Source of the DNA: M3007 sp964550795
GTDB taxonomy: Bacteria > Bacteroidota > Bacteroidia > Chitinophagales > Saprospiraceae
Direction: 5' to 3'
Assembly (NCBI GenBank): GCA_964550795.1
Contig: CAZKBH010000005.1
Location: forward strand, 62,001-126,000
Length of the DNA stretch: 64,000 bases
The notes below the pieces were generated by a model that made no database searches, was not told where the DNA came from, and saw only the letters and a list, made by a program, of their open reading frames with translations. A program made the position numbers and the translations under genes. Within the stretch, counting starts at the first letter, position 1, and every line of letters starts with the position of its first letter. Shown here one piece after another: positions 7,136 to 15,509 of this stretch.

Positions 7136-10069
7136 TTAAAACGTCACATCCAGACCAAACAAAATCGTTTTGGCCATCGGGTAATTAAGGTAATCTATCC
7201 CGGCTCGGAATGCGCTGTCGTTCGGAAATTCAGGCGTAAAACCGGAGTAGGCTTGTCTGGTCCAAAGATTGGTTCCGCTGGCATACAATCGAGCGCGGTT
7301 CATACGCACCCGGTTCAGCAGCGTTTTAGGCAACGAATACCCCAAAACTATACTGCGCAGGCGGAAAAACGCCCCGTCTTCCACCAGAAAATCGGACATC
7401 CGATAATTGTGGCCGCCATTGGTCACCCGCGGCACACTGTTGCTGGTCCCCTCTCCCGTCCAGCGATTCTCGTACCAAAGCGTCTCCCAGTTTGGGGTGT
7501 CAAAACGCGCTACGGCCTTGGCATTCACCACTTTATTGCCTTTTACGCCAAAAAAATCAGCGGCAAAATCAAAACCATAAGCTTCCATTCCAGCCGTAAA
7601 TCCATAGGTCAGGGTTGGAATCGGACTGCCGAGATAAGTGCGATCCATGGCATCCAGAACGCCGTCGCCATTGAGGTCTGCAAAACGAAAATCGCCGGGC
7701 TTTTCGGATCCAAATTTAGGGGAAGCCGCAATTTCATCGCTGTTTTGAAATACACCCGCCACCTGGTAACCGTAAAATGCCCCAATAGGTTGCCCTACCA
7801 CCGTCCTGGTCGCGAAATCACCCTGCGCTGTGCCTGCATCAAAAATCTCTGATTTGCCTTCATTGATGGCCAAAACCTTATTCTGGACAGGCGACAAAAT
7901 TGCACCTATATTATAAGTAACCCTGCCTTTGGTTTCCCGCCATTGCAGGGTAAAATCCCAGCCAGTGTTTTCTACCTGCGCCGCATTTACGAAAGGATTA
8001 CTCCCCGAACCGACGTATGCCGGAATCGGCAAATCACTCAAAATATCGTAGGTGAAACGGCGATACCAGTCAATTTCAGTGGTGAAACGGCCCTGAAACA
8101 GGGAAAATTCAAGACCCACGTCCACTTGTTCGGTGGTTTCCCAACGAATGCCAGCGTTGGCGTAATTGACCAAAGTTGCGCCGCCTTGCACGGTATCGTT
8201 GAAGGCGCTGTATAGTTCGTCCAAAATTTGGCCCAAAGACGGGTATTCCTGAATCCGGTCGTTGCCCGTGATACCCCAGGAAGCGCGGAGTTTGAGTCGG
8301 TCAAAAATCTGCTGATCCCGCATAAACGGCTCTTGCGAGATGTTCCAGCCCGCAGCCACCGAGGGGAAATAGCCCCAGCGATTGGCTTTTGCAAAACGGG
8401 AAGAACCATCGGCCCGCAAAGAAGCCGTCAGGAGATAGCGGTCGAAAAACGTGGCGTTTACCCGGCTCAGGTAACTGTTCATGGCCCATTCGCGGGTGAT
8501 ATCGCCGTTGGGCTGCAGCACCTGGTTGATGGTGTTGCGCCGGTTGAAGGTAAATTCCTGTGAAGATTGGCCCACGAGGGCGTTGACGCGTACGTTTTCC
8601 CAGGCTTTATCGTAACTCAAGGTGTTCTCCCACAACCAGTTGCGAATTTTCGAGGTGTCCTGGGTGGTGCGTTCCAGATTGTTGAGTTGTGAAGACGAGA
8701 CCATGAAAATCGGCTCGTAATATTGGAAATTTTCATTCCGGCGATCAAAGCCGTAGTTCACCCGAAACTTGAAATTTTTCAGGAAAGTCCAATCCGCATA
8801 CACGGTACCCACCAGGCGATTTACGCGGTTGGTTTGGTCGCTTTTGTAAAACAAATCTGCAGCCGGGTTGCCGATGGATTGCCCAAAAAAGGTCGGGTTT
8901 GTGAAATTGCCCGTACTGTCGCGGGCTGCGTACACGGGGGGCATACGGTAGGCCCCGCTGAGCACGCCGCCGCCCACGCCACTGCGGGTTTCGTTGGAAT
9001 ACGCCAAATTGGTGCCGACTTTGAGACTTTTCAGTACGGGATATTCTCCGTTGAATCGGCCAGTGTATCGCTCGAACGCGGTGTTTTTTAAGATGCCATC
9101 CTGACTGAAAAAATTGCCCGCGAGGTTGTAGTTCAGTTTTTTCCAAAGGCCGTTGACACTCAATTGTATGTTGCCAATGGGCGCATCGCGAAAAATTTCA
9201 TCCTGCCAGTCCGTGCCAGCGCCCAGTGCTGAAGGGTCGGGGAAAGTGTTGGTATTGCCCTGCAACTCGTTGTACATTTCTGCAAATTGCGACGCGTTGG
9301 CCAGGGGTAATTTTTTCGCAATCTGTTGACTTCCATAGTACGAACTCAGCGAAAACACGGCTTTACGATCCGTAGTACCCCGTTTGGTGGTGATAATAAT
9401 GACCCCGTTGGCACCCCGATTTCCATAAATCGCCGTAGCGGATGCATCTTTCAACACCTCAATGCTGGCCACATCCTGCGGGTTGACGAATGAAGCGTCG
9501 TCGAGCAACATACCATCCACTACATACAATGGACTGGCATTATTGAGTGTACCTGTTCCGCGAATTCGGATGATGGCGCCCCGCCCGGGTTCACCGCTTG
9601 CTGGAGAAACATACACCCCGGCAATTTTGCCCTGCAGCGCTTGCTCGACCGAGGCCGTTGGGATGCGCTCTATGTCCTTGGCTTTTACGGTACCAACGGC
9701 GCCCGTCACATCGCTTTTTAACTGAACCCCATAGCCAACCACCACCACTTCGTCCAGCAGGGCATCGGAAACGTTAATTGAAATGTTGACATTGGAGCGG
9801 CCATTGAGCGGCACTTCCTGCGAGGTGTAACCCGTATAGTTCACCACCAGCGTGGCGTTCAAACTGGCTACGTTGAGCACAAAATTGCCTTCTAAGTCGG
9901 TCGAAGTACCGTTGTTGGTGCCTTTTTCTATGACTGTGGCCCCGATCATTCCACTGCCATCGCTGGGGTCGGTGATACGGCCCGAGACCTGATTTTGGGC
10001 AAACGCCGAGCCTGAAAGCAGGCAAACCAAGAGGCTCAAGAGTTTGAATTGTTTGTAAAAATGCTTCAT
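7136..10069 (-). CDS. SusC/RagA-family TonB-linked outer membrane protein
   Basis: 977-residue TonB-dependent transporter that imports glycan oligomers across the outer membrane with its SusD lid. It has a signal peptide ending in AFAQ, a carboxypeptidase-regulatory-like domain (about 28-105, VSGRITDPSDGSGMIGATV), a TonB box region (LLDEVVVVGYG), a plug domain (about 115-230, with the family's YVVDGMLLDD and VLKDASATAIYGNRGANGV) and a 22-strand barrel ending in an aromatic residue (ILFGLDVTF), as expected for barrel insertion. It precedes susD and follows the GH3 gene on the same strand, in the 5.5-23.6 kb polysaccharide locus. Regulation is probably by the propeller/LuxR-type protein encoded at 20852-23572. 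Substrate specificity is inferred from the neighbouring enzymes. Confidence 0.94.
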   Translation of the reverse strand: MKHFYKQFKLLSLLVCLLSGSAFAQNQVSGRITDPSDGSGMIGATVIEKGTNNGTSTDLEGNFVLNVASLNATLVVNYTGYTSQEVPLNGRSNVNISINVSDALLDEVVVVGYGVQLKSDVTGAVGTVKAKDIERIPTASVEQALQGKIAGVYVSPASGEPGRGAIIRIRGTGTLNNASPLYVVDGMLLDDASFVNPQDVASIEVLKDASATAIYGNRGANGVIIITTKRGTTDRKAVFSLSSYYGSQQIAKKLPLANASQFAEMYNELQGNTNTFPDPSALGAGTDWQDEIFRDAPIGNIQLSVNGLWKKLNYNLAGNFFSQDGILKNTAFERYTGRFNGEYPVLKSLKVGTNLAYSNETRSGVGGGVLSGAYRMPPVYAARDSTGNFTNPTFFGQSIGNPAADLFYKSDQTNRVNRLVGTVYADWTFLKNFKFRVNYGFDRRNENFQYYEPIFMVSSSQLNNLERTTQDTSKIRNWLWENTLSYDKAWENVRVNALVGQSSQEFTFNRRNTINQVLQPNGDITREWAMNSYLSRVNATFFDRYLLTASLRADGSSRFAKANRWGYFPSVAAGWNISQEPFMRDQQIFDRLKLRASWGITGNDRIQEYPSLGQILDELYSAFNDTVQGGATLVNYANAGIRWETTEQVDVGLEFSLFQGRFTTEIDWYRRFTYDILSDLPIPAYVGSGSNPFVNAAQVENTGWDFTLQWRETKGRVTYNIGAILSPVQNKVLAINEGKSEIFDAGTAQGDFATRTVVGQPIGAFYGYQVAGVFQNSDEIAASPKFGSEKPGDFRFADLNGDGVLDAMDRTYLGSPIPTLTYGFTAGMEAYGFDFAADFFGVKGNKVVNAKAVARFDTPNWETLWYENRWTGEGTSNSVPRVTNGGHNYRMSDFLVEDGAFFRLRSIVLGYSLPKTLLNRVRMNRARLYASGTNLWTRQAYSGFTPEFPNDSAFRAGIDYLNYPMAKTILFGLDVTF

Positions 10070-10139
10070 GATAATTGGTTTGAATTGTTTGTCGGATGGT
10101 ATGAACTGCAGACTGGTTGAACCCCAGCATCAGCCTTTT

Positions 10140-12391
10140 TTATAGCTTGACTTTTACTTTTTCAAGTGCTTCGGAGTTCCCGCCCACCATAATTTCGTAC
10201 TCCCCGGGTTCGGTGCCAAATGTCATATCCCTGCGGTAAAAACCCAATTCTTTTTCGCTCAGGGTAAACTTCAGCTCCCGGGTTTCGCCGGGCTGGAGCA
10301 TGATTTTTTGGAAACCTTTTAACTCTTTACGGGGCGCGTCACGGAACCCACCAGGTCGCGCACATACAGCTGAACAACTTCTTCGCCAGCGAGCGAACCT
10401 GTATTTTTAACTTGTACGCTGACCCTGATTTTGGCTTGCTGGGTATTGGGCGCATCGCGCATCACCACCGTTTCCGGTGTGGCGCTCAGCCCCTTATATT
10501 CAAAGGTGGTGTAACTCAAGCCAAACCCAAAAGGCCATTGTGGGCTATTGGCCTCGTCAATGTATTTGCTGGACCACTTGGAATTGGGATCGAACGGCCG
10601 TCCGGTGCTTTTTTCGTTGTAAAAAATAGGCACCTGGCCCACGGAGCGCGGGAAAGTCATGGGCAATTTGCCCGAAGGATTGTAGCGACCAAACAGCACA
10701 TCCGCAATGGCGTTGCCAGCCTCCGTGCCGAGCCACCAGGTTTCCAGAATCGCAGTGGCGTTTTCCGCAATGCGGGGAATGGCAATCGGCCGGCCATTCA
10801 TCAGCACCACGACTACGGGTTTGCCGGTTTTGCAAAGTTCGAGGATCAAATCTTCCTGCACGCCCGGCAATGAAATATCCGTACGCGAAGTAGCCTCGCC
10901 GCTCATCATGGCTTTTTCACCCACTACCACGACCACAACATCCGATTGTTCGGCGGCCCGGATGGCCTCCGCAAAACCGGATTTATCGCTGCCGTCCATT
11001 TCGCATCCTTTGGCATAAAAGGTCCCGGGCGTCTGTTCCGGCCCGAAGCCTTCCAGCACACTCACACAATCGTCCACATTGCCTGCGCCGCTCCAACTAC
11101 CCACGAGTTCACTTTTGTTGGCAGCTAAAGGCCCGATCAGTGCTATTTTTCGACCTTTTTTCAAGGGCAATGCCTGTTTTTCATTTTTTAATAGCACGAT
11201 GGATTTGCGGGCAACATCCCGGGCAGCACTGCGGTTTTCCGCGCTGAGCAGGGTCTTTTTTTCGCGTTCTTCGTTGCAAAACTTGTAGGGATCTTCAAAC
11301 AAACCCAACTCGAATTTGAGCCGCAATACACGCCGCACGCCCTCGTCAATTTGGGCCTGGGTAACTTTCCCTTCTTGCATGGATTGTTTCAAAAAACGTT
11401 GATACACAGCACCTTGCATGTCCATGTCAACCCCGGCATGGAGCGCTAATTCCCCGGCCTCTTTTTCGTTGGCCACTACGCCGTGGTACACCATCTCGTT
11501 GATGCTGGTGTAATCGGTCACCACAAATCCTTCAAAGCCCCACTCTTTGCGCAGGATCTGGTCGAGTAGGAATTTATTCCCGGAAGCAGGTATTCCATCA
11601 TAATCGTTGAAGGAGGTCATCACGGTGGTTGCACCAGCCCGGACGGCGGCTTCGTAGGGTGGCAGATAAAAATTGCGGAAGTAGCGTTCGCTCATATCCA
11701 CGGTGTTGTAATCTCGTCCGGCAATTGGAGCGCCATAGGCTGCGAAGTGTTTCACGCAAGCCAACATTGCATCTGTATCGCCGATTTTTTTGCCCTGAAT
11801 GCCCCGCACCCGGGCTTCAGCGATTCGGCTACCGAGATACGGATCTTCGCCCCCGCCTTCCATGACCCGGCCCCAACGCGGGTCGCGGCTGATGTCCACC
11901 ATGGGTGCAAAAGTCCAGTTCAAGCCTGCTGCAGTGGCTTCAGTTGAAGCTACACGGGCAGATTTTTCGATGGCCGTCAAGTCCCAACTGGCTGCTTCGC
12001 CGAGCGGGATGGGGAAAATGGTTTTATAACCGTGAATGACATCAAAGCCGAACAGGAGCGGGATTTTCAGGCGGGTTTCTTCCACGGCCACTTTTTGAAG
12101 TTCGCGCACAAACAGCGTGGTGTGGCTATTGAACAGATTCCCGCAAGCTCCACTGCGGATGTCGTTTTTATAACCTTCCCGAATGGTTGGCCCGGTGCTG
12201 CCCCAGTCGGTGGTGTAAAGGGTAAGTTGGCCAATTTTTTCGTCCAGCGTCATTTGGGCGAGCAGGGCGTTCACGCGGGTTTCAATGCCTGCGGAAGGGC
12301 GGTAAATCTGGGCGGTTATTGGGGTAAAAAACCAAACACCGAGCCAAAATAATACCGTAGAAGTAAATTTGAAATGAGTCATTTTTAGCAT
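10140..12391 (-). pseudogene. bglX: GH3 beta-glucosidase, broken by a one-base frameshift near the 3' end
   Basis: Periplasmic or secreted glycoside hydrolase family 3 enzyme that releases glucose from beta-glucan oligomers. The first frame (12391-10319, 690 codons) has a signal peptide ending in TAQ, the GH3 catalytic barrel with FVVTDY (Asp293 the likely nucleophile) and KHFAAYG, the C-terminal alpha/beta sandwich, and the start of the Fn3-like domain. It stops at GSVTRPVKS. One base further, the expected continuation ELKGFQKIMLQPGETRELKF resumes and runs to a stop at 10140. The sequence GTAAAGAGTTA has lost one A or G relative to the VKEL codons normal here. The break removes about 60 residues of the Fn3 domain but no catalytic residue. 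It may be a real mutation or an assembly error. The gene lies upstream of susC and fits the end step of glucan breakdown. Confidence 0.85.
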
Positions 12392-12432
12392 GAAGTAGAT
12401 TCAATCTTGTGGTTATTTCGAGGTAAAACCTG

Positions 12433-12440
12433 TATTTTTG
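12433..12440 (+). promoter_or_regulatory. Promoter -7 box before Uma2 gene
   Basis: TATTTTTG matches TAnnTTTG and lies 20 bp before the ATG at 12461. The same octamer followed by TCCA is found before the Uma2 gene starting at 25334 (minus strand, 25355-25362). The -33 element is weak (TTG about 23 nt upstream). Confidence 0.4.
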
Positions 12441-12460
12441 TCCACCTAAATTTTTTGAGT

Positions 12461-13033
12461 ATGAAAGACGATGTTTTGACCACCACTACCCACCCGATGA
12501 CCGTGGAGGAATATCTGGAATTTGAGGAGCGCTCCGAAATACGCCACGAATTCATCAATAACCAATTGATTCCAATGCCCGGAACGACTGACTATCACAA
12601 TCAAATCTGCCAAAATCTATCCTTTTTACTGCGAACGTTATTAAAAATGCGTGGTTTCCGCATTTTCGTCGAAGGGGTTAAAGTCCAGATTACGAACCAG
12701 CGCGACTACACTTATCCCGATGTTTTTCTGACTTCTGATCCACGAGATTTGGAAGATCGTTACATCAAAAAATACCCCTCCGTCATCTTTGAGGTCATAT
12801 CCAAAACTTCCCGCACGGAAGATTCCGTTGACAAATTTATCCGCTACAAAAACATCGAATCGCTCCAAAACTATGTTCTCGTTGATTCGGAAAAACAGAT
12901 CGTCGAAGTCCGGGTCAAGCTCGAAAATGGCGACTGGGAATCTGAAACCTATCTTCCTGCAAGCGTTCGTTTTCCGGTGCCTGCCTTGGAACTTGAGTTG
13001 GGTTTTGAGGAGGTTTATGAAGGGGTTGGGTAA
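12461..13033 (+). CDS. Uma2-family putative endonuclease (DUF820), copy 1
   Basis: 190-residue protein of the Uma2/DUF820 family, which has a restriction-endonuclease-like PD-(D/E)xK fold; the biological role of the family is unsettled. Visible motifs are MTVEEYLEFEERSEIRHEF at the N terminus, YTYPDVFL with the Asp of the nuclease core, and VIFEVISKTSR, which supplies the Glu and Lys, so the active site looks intact. The ATG at 12461 is chosen because it gives the compact N terminus shared with the two copies at 24166-25334. It is the only plus-strand gene inside the polysaccharide locus, splitting the GH3 gene from the GH144-esterase gene, and its 3' end runs into a five-unit hairpin array. 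This position suggests a later insertion. Confidence 0.85.
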   Translation: MKDDVLTTTTHPMTVEEYLEFEERSEIRHEFINNQLIPMPGTTDYHNQICQNLSFLLRTLLKMRGFRIFVEGVKVQITNQRDYTYPDVFLTSDPRDLEDRYIKKYPSVIFEVISKTSRTEDSVDKFIRYKNIESLQNYVLVDSEKQIVEVRVKLENGDWESETYLPASVRFPVPALELELGFEEVYEGVG

Positions 13034-13034
13034 A

Positions 13035-13157
13035 CCGGAACGCTGTTCCGGCACTGTAATCCGGAACGCTGTTCCGGAATGTGTATCCCGGAACGCTGTT
13101 CCGGAGTGTGTATCCCGGAACGCTGTTCCGGCACGGCCTCCCGGAACAGCGTTCCGG
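13035..13157. repeat. Family B hairpin-repeat array 2 (five units)
   Basis: Units of 17 nt start at 13035, 13061, 13088, 13115 and 13141, a regular 26-27-nt period. The first four read CCGGAACGCTGTTCCGG, and the last is inverted (CCGGAACAGCGTTCCGG). Spacers are 9-10 nt and two share GTGTATC. It fills the whole gap between the convergent Uma2 and GH144-esterase genes and even covers the stop codon region of the latter. Same unit as array 1. Confidence 0.88.
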
Positions 13158-13158
13158 G

Positions 13159-15369
13159 TTACTTGCGCTGCGAAAACAACCACTCCAACACCGCCGGATT
13201 GTAATACGTCACATTCCAGATGTCGTGCTGCATGGTGGAATATTCGGTGTATTTTACCTTGCCACCCACCTGCTCCAAGGCCTCCACAATTTGCCTTGAA
13301 CAACGCGGCAAGACCACCTCATCCAAAGCACCGTGTAGCACCCAAAGCGGGATGTTTTTGATCTTTTCAGCATAACGCGGGTCGCCGCCGCCACAAACGG
13401 GCAGCCCCGCCGCAAACAACTCCGGCCGCCGCATCAACAGATCAAAGGTGCCAAAACCGCCCATACTCAATCCCGTGATGTACACCCGATTGGGGTCTAT
13501 ATCCGGGTGTTCCTCGAGCATTTTTGCTACCAATTCAAGCACCATGCGACCCGGAATGGTCGGCTCCGGCTGATAAAGTGTTTGCCAGTCTGCACTGCTG
13601 CCGCCCCAGCGAACGCCCGGCGGGCACTGCGGTACAAGCAGGTAATGCGGGTGTTTTTCGCGCACCCATTCCTCACAAAAAGCGTGCACTCCATTGCTCA
13701 TTTGTTCATGATTCTGGGTGCCCCGCTCCCCGGAGCCGTGCAAGAATATGACGAGGGGGAATTGCTGTTTTGCGGCCGAATTTCCGGTGCCAGATGACGT
13801 CTGGCTGGTTAATTTTGGCCAAGGCTGCATCATCTGATAAGGGAGTTTGTTTCCTGCTTCGTCCCTGTAAATCAATCTTTGAAAAAAGCCGTTTTTGTCC
13901 AGCGGGACAGCTGAATTAACTCGGACTTTTTCCCCATCGGCGAAAACGATGCCCTTGGTGAGCTTTTGAACGTCTGTTTTGTCCAGCCATCCGCCGCTAA
14001 AACCCGCGCGTTTTAATCCCTGCAAAATGTATGGATTGCGCTTCATCAAATCCCAAAGGAAATTGGAGCGATAATTCTCAATCATCAATACGATGGGGCC
14101 TTGGTCAATGCCGAGATAATCCTTGTCCACCCAAAAAGGCAGTCCAGGTTGCGCTTTTGGCGAGCGTTCTATTTCGGTAAATGTCTCGTTGTACCCATCA
14201 AAAAAACCATACTTGCCCACTGGCCAGCGGTTCCACATTTCTTCTAAAGTTGGCAGACAAAATTCCGGCGCAAAAGGCATGGAGGCAATGGCCGCTGTCG
14301 GCGCAATGGTGCCGTCGTCCTCCTGGTAATCTATGGCCACGCCTCGGGCGCCATACCCGGGACAAAAGATTTTTTTGCCTTCGTGCATCATGTCTGCATC
14401 CGGGCCATCTCCGGCCGTTAGCCCCCAAATTTTGGGGCCATAACCTTTGAATTTCAAGGGGTTATTGATTGCATATTGCCGTTGGGACAACACCGCCCGG
14501 CGGGAATTTTCAAAATAATCGAAGCCCGATTTTTTCATGTACGGATCCTGAATTCCCCGGAAATCAATCCAGCAATGGCTGTACTGATGCCCGAACAATG
14601 GGCCAAAATTCACATGATCCTGGCCATTAAATTCGGCGCGGAAATACGATTCACACCATTTTTCCCAGTTTTTGGAGGAGATTGGGTGCGTGGGCGAGCC
14701 AAGGGCCATGATATTCAGGATCATCGCCTCGTTGTAGCCGCGCCATTCTGCTGCGAGAAAGCCGTCGCGCTCAGGGAACCAGCCCATGCTCATGCGGTGC
14801 TGCTCGTTCAAAAACCAGTCAAATTCCACCCGCCGAAACAAAAAGTCGGCGGTCTGGCGAATGCTCTTTTCGGTTGGGTTATTTTGATCAAAATAGGTCA
14901 TGCACGACAACACACCTGCCAGGAGCAAGCCCGTGTCAATGCTGGAAAGTTCTACGTTTTTGTAGCGCAGCGCATCTTGTGTGTTGAGAAAGTGGTAAAA
15001 CCAGCCACGATAACCGGCCACGCCACTTGCTTCCGGGCCTTGGGGCAAATTTTTGAGGAATTCCAGCGTCTTCATCACCCTTTCCGCCGCCTGGGCGCGG
15101 GTAATCCACTTGCGTTCCACCCCCACGAGGTAGGTTGAAAGTCCAAAACCGGTGGCGGCGATGCTGGAAAAATGATCGGTTGGGAACCGATCGGGCACTT
15201 GAAAATTGGTCGGGTGCGCCAATTCCCAGAAATAGAGAAAATGTCTTTTTTGAACCTCATCCAGGCTAAAAGGCGGCTTTTCTGCGCCAATGGCCTGGGG
15301 CGGTTGTTGGGCGGGCACCTGCTGGCAGGCCACCCAAACGAACCATAAAAACAGGGGGATTTTTTTCAT
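13159..15369 (-). CDS. GH144-like glucanase fused to a CE/dienelactone-hydrolase-type esterase
   Basis: 736-residue exported enzyme with two catalytic parts. After a short signal peptide (MKKIPLFLWFVWVACQQ, either lipidated at Cys15 or cleaved at PAQ) comes a glycoamylase-like alpha/alpha-barrel (about 35-470), the GH144 fold of endo-beta-1,2-glucanases. It has FGLSTYLVGVERKWIT, WRGYNEAMILNIMALGSPTHP, DDGTIAPTAAIASMPFAPE and DQGPIVLMIENYRS. The C-terminal part (about 530-736) is an alpha/beta hydrolase with HGSGERG as oxyanion region, nucleophile GLSMGG (Ser635), GALDEVV (Asp683) and MQHDIW (His715). The fusion suggests one protein that removes an acyl group and cuts the chain. The other GH144-like enzyme nearby (18835-20694) lacks the esterase. 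The family assignment is firm; the esterase substrate is unknown. Confidence 0.85.
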   Translation of the reverse strand: MKKIPLFLWFVWVACQQVPAQQPPQAIGAEKPPFSLDEVQKRHFLYFWELAHPTNFQVPDRFPTDHFSSIAATGFGLSTYLVGVERKWITRAQAAERVMKTLEFLKNLPQGPEASGVAGYRGWFYHFLNTQDALRYKNVELSSIDTGLLLAGVLSCMTYFDQNNPTEKSIRQTADFLFRRVEFDWFLNEQHRMSMGWFPERDGFLAAEWRGYNEAMILNIMALGSPTHPISSKNWEKWCESYFRAEFNGQDHVNFGPLFGHQYSHCWIDFRGIQDPYMKKSGFDYFENSRRAVLSQRQYAINNPLKFKGYGPKIWGLTAGDGPDADMMHEGKKIFCPGYGARGVAIDYQEDDGTIAPTAAIASMPFAPEFCLPTLEEMWNRWPVGKYGFFDGYNETFTEIERSPKAQPGLPFWVDKDYLGIDQGPIVLMIENYRSNFLWDLMKRNPYILQGLKRAGFSGGWLDKTDVQKLTKGIVFADGEKVRVNSAVPLDKNGFFQRLIYRDEAGNKLPYQMMQPWPKLTSQTSSGTGNSAAKQQFPLVIFLHGSGERGTQNHEQMSNGVHAFCEEWVREKHPHYLLVPQCPPGVRWGGSSADWQTLYQPEPTIPGRMVLELVAKMLEEHPDIDPNRVYITGLSMGGFGTFDLLMRRPELFAAGLPVCGGGDPRYAEKIKNIPLWVLHGALDEVVLPRCSRQIVEALEQVGGKVKYTEYSTMQHDIWNVTYYNPAVLEWLFSQRK

Positions 15370-15413
15370 AAAAACAGTTCAGGAAACAATGCAAATGCAG
15401 AAATACTGCCCAA

Positions 15414-15447
15414 ATTCAGGCGGTGACATTGACATCACCGCCTGAAT
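15414..15447 (-). terminator. Stem-loop between the surface glycan-binding gene and the GH144-esterase gene
   Basis: Perfect 13-bp inverted repeat ATTCAGGCGGTGA (15414-15426) / TCACCGCCTGAAT (15435-15447) with an 8-nt loop. No strong U tract follows on the minus strand, so it may protect the 3' end of the upstream mRNA or attenuate read-through. A second, weaker stem (TGCCG...CGGCA) lies just upstream at about 15486-15505. Confidence 0.5.
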
Positions 15448-15509
15448 ACGCCTCCGAAGGAGCGTTTTAATTTGGCACAGTTTGCCGTGCTAAAGCGCGG
15501 CACCTAAAC

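Noticed and set aside
13035..13157. CRISPR-like array (five 17-nt repeats at even spacing)
   Set aside because: The spacers are only 9-10 nt and similar to each other, the repeat is a self-hairpin, the last unit is inverted, and no cas gene is in the window.
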